Shown: in pieces, positions 63,687 through 64,000 of the stretch
Position numbering within the stretch: the first letter of the stretch is position 1
Layout: the number at the start of each line of letters is the position of its first letter
NCBI RefSeq assembly: GCF_000813985.1
Contig: NZ_JWLJ01000003.1
Coordinates: 270,293 to 334,292, forward strand
Direction of reading: 5' to 3'
Source: Ruegeria sp. ANG-R
GTDB lineage: Bacteria; Pseudomonadota; Alphaproteobacteria; Rhodobacterales; Rhodobacteraceae
DNA length: 64,000 bases
Program-made: the position numbers and the translations under genes
Notes under the pieces: generated by a model
The model's database searches: none
The model's input: the letters and a program-made list of their open reading frames with translations, nothing else
Told to the model about the DNA's origin: nothing

Positions 63687-64000
63687 TTACCGCCGACGAT
63701 CCCGGCGAGAGCTCATCGGCTGGAACGCCACGCCCACATGCGCCTCGCAATAGGGCTTGCCTGCTTCAACCGGCAGGCCACAGAACCAGAAATCCTCGGT
63801 CGCGGGATCACCCACGGGCCATTTGCAGGTTTTCTCGGTCAGTTCCATCAGCGTCAGCTTCTTGGCCTTCTTCTCGACCTCGTTGACCTTGGCCAGCGCC
63901 TCGGGGCTGATCTCATTGGCCGAAGGTTGCGGGGGTAGAGGCTGACCGGCGGGGATGATCTGACGGCGGGCCGGGGTGACCGGTTTGGCCCCGGGCGCGG
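63687..64000 (-). CDS. gcrA: Cell-cycle regulator GcrA (C-terminal part, cut by window edge)
   Basis: About 103 residues from the C terminus are visible, running off the right end. The sequence has ISPEALAKVNEVEKKAKKLT, then LMELTEKTCKWPVGDPATED, FWFCGLPVEAGKPYCEAHVG and the end FQPMSSRRDRRR. This matches the conserved GcrA C-terminal domain that binds RNA polymerase sigma-70. GcrA activates cell-cycle genes at methylated GANTC promoters in alphaproteobacteria. The N-terminal DNA-binding part lies outside the window. Confidence 0.93.
   Translation of the reverse strand, partial: APGAKPVTPARRQIIPAGQPLPPQPSANEISPEALAKVNEVEKKAKKLTLMELTEKTCKWPVGDPATEDFWFCGLPVEAGKPYCEAHVGVAFQPMSSRRDRRR

Overview
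The window is a gene-dense, GC-rich chromosomal segment from an alphaproteobacterium, most likely a marine Roseobacter-group member of the Rhodobacteraceae (Ruegeria/Phaeobacter-like). The evidence is the aa3 oxidase cluster running into thrC, an Entner-Doudoroff zwf-edd-eda operon, a partial GcrA cell-cycle regulator at the right edge, a Hint-domain protein of the type common in roseobacters, and GC-rich 3'-end repeats with a GGGATATTT..GCCAGATGAA core. I see no rRNA, tRNA, CRISPR array, phage or insertion sequence.

Layout. (1) 83-10731, minus strand: a tad/Flp pilus locus read from right to left: Flp pilin, a second pilin-like protein, CpaB/RcpC, secretin CpaC/RcpA, OmpA-like lipoprotein, TadZ, TadA ATPase, TadB, TadC, two TPR lipoproteins and a CpaA-type prepilin peptidase. 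Intrinsic terminators after flp and between rcpC and rcpA divide it into segments. A divergent lytic transglycosylase (11084-11950) flanks it. (2) 11984-19000, minus: scoBA CoA-transferase, topA, dprA and tldD. (3) 19177-26810, plus: cytochrome c oxidase subunit II, heme O synthase, a 53-aa membrane protein, Cox11/CtaG, subunit III, SURF1, threonine synthase, an M16 peptidase and a GNAT acetyltransferase, most with overlapping stop/start codons. An FNR-type palindrome lies between tldD and coxB. (4) 26854-40564: mixed metabolic genes, including an MBL-like hydrolase, FAD-linked oxidase, fasciclin protein, apt, LysE exporter, DUF418 protein, alpha/beta hydrolase, mtnP, SulP transporter, flavin reductase, GNAT, EcsC, NUDIX, DUF1178, SDR and a small secreted protein. 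Inside it are two very small genes, a 44-aa minus ORF and a 57-aa ribbon-helix-helix-like protein, that diverge from a near-perfect palindrome. (5) 40719-49543, plus: lysC, ptsP, the zwf-edd-eda operon with a LacI-type operator in front, and a class V aminotransferase. (6) 49632-63633: HisC-like aminotransferase, SMP-30-like protein, enoyl-CoA hydratase, VOC protein, DUF1992, BenE, valS, phytanoyl-CoA dioxygenase-like protein, an orphan molybdopterin oxidoreductase large subunit overlapping a DUF2235 hydrolase, and a Hint-domain protein. (7) 63687-64000: the C-terminal part of gcrA, cut by the window edge.

The Tad genes together build and anchor an adhesive pilus. The cox cluster supplies two oxidase subunits plus heme O and copper assembly factors (subunit I is not here). 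zwf-edd-eda is the Entner-Doudoroff route without pgl. apt and mtnP both serve adenine salvage. Nothing looks like a wholly new multi-gene system. The best leads are the divergent small-gene pair with its operator, the transcription-oriented 3'-end repeat family, the orphan oxidoreductase/DUF2235 pair, and the FNR- and LacI-type sites.
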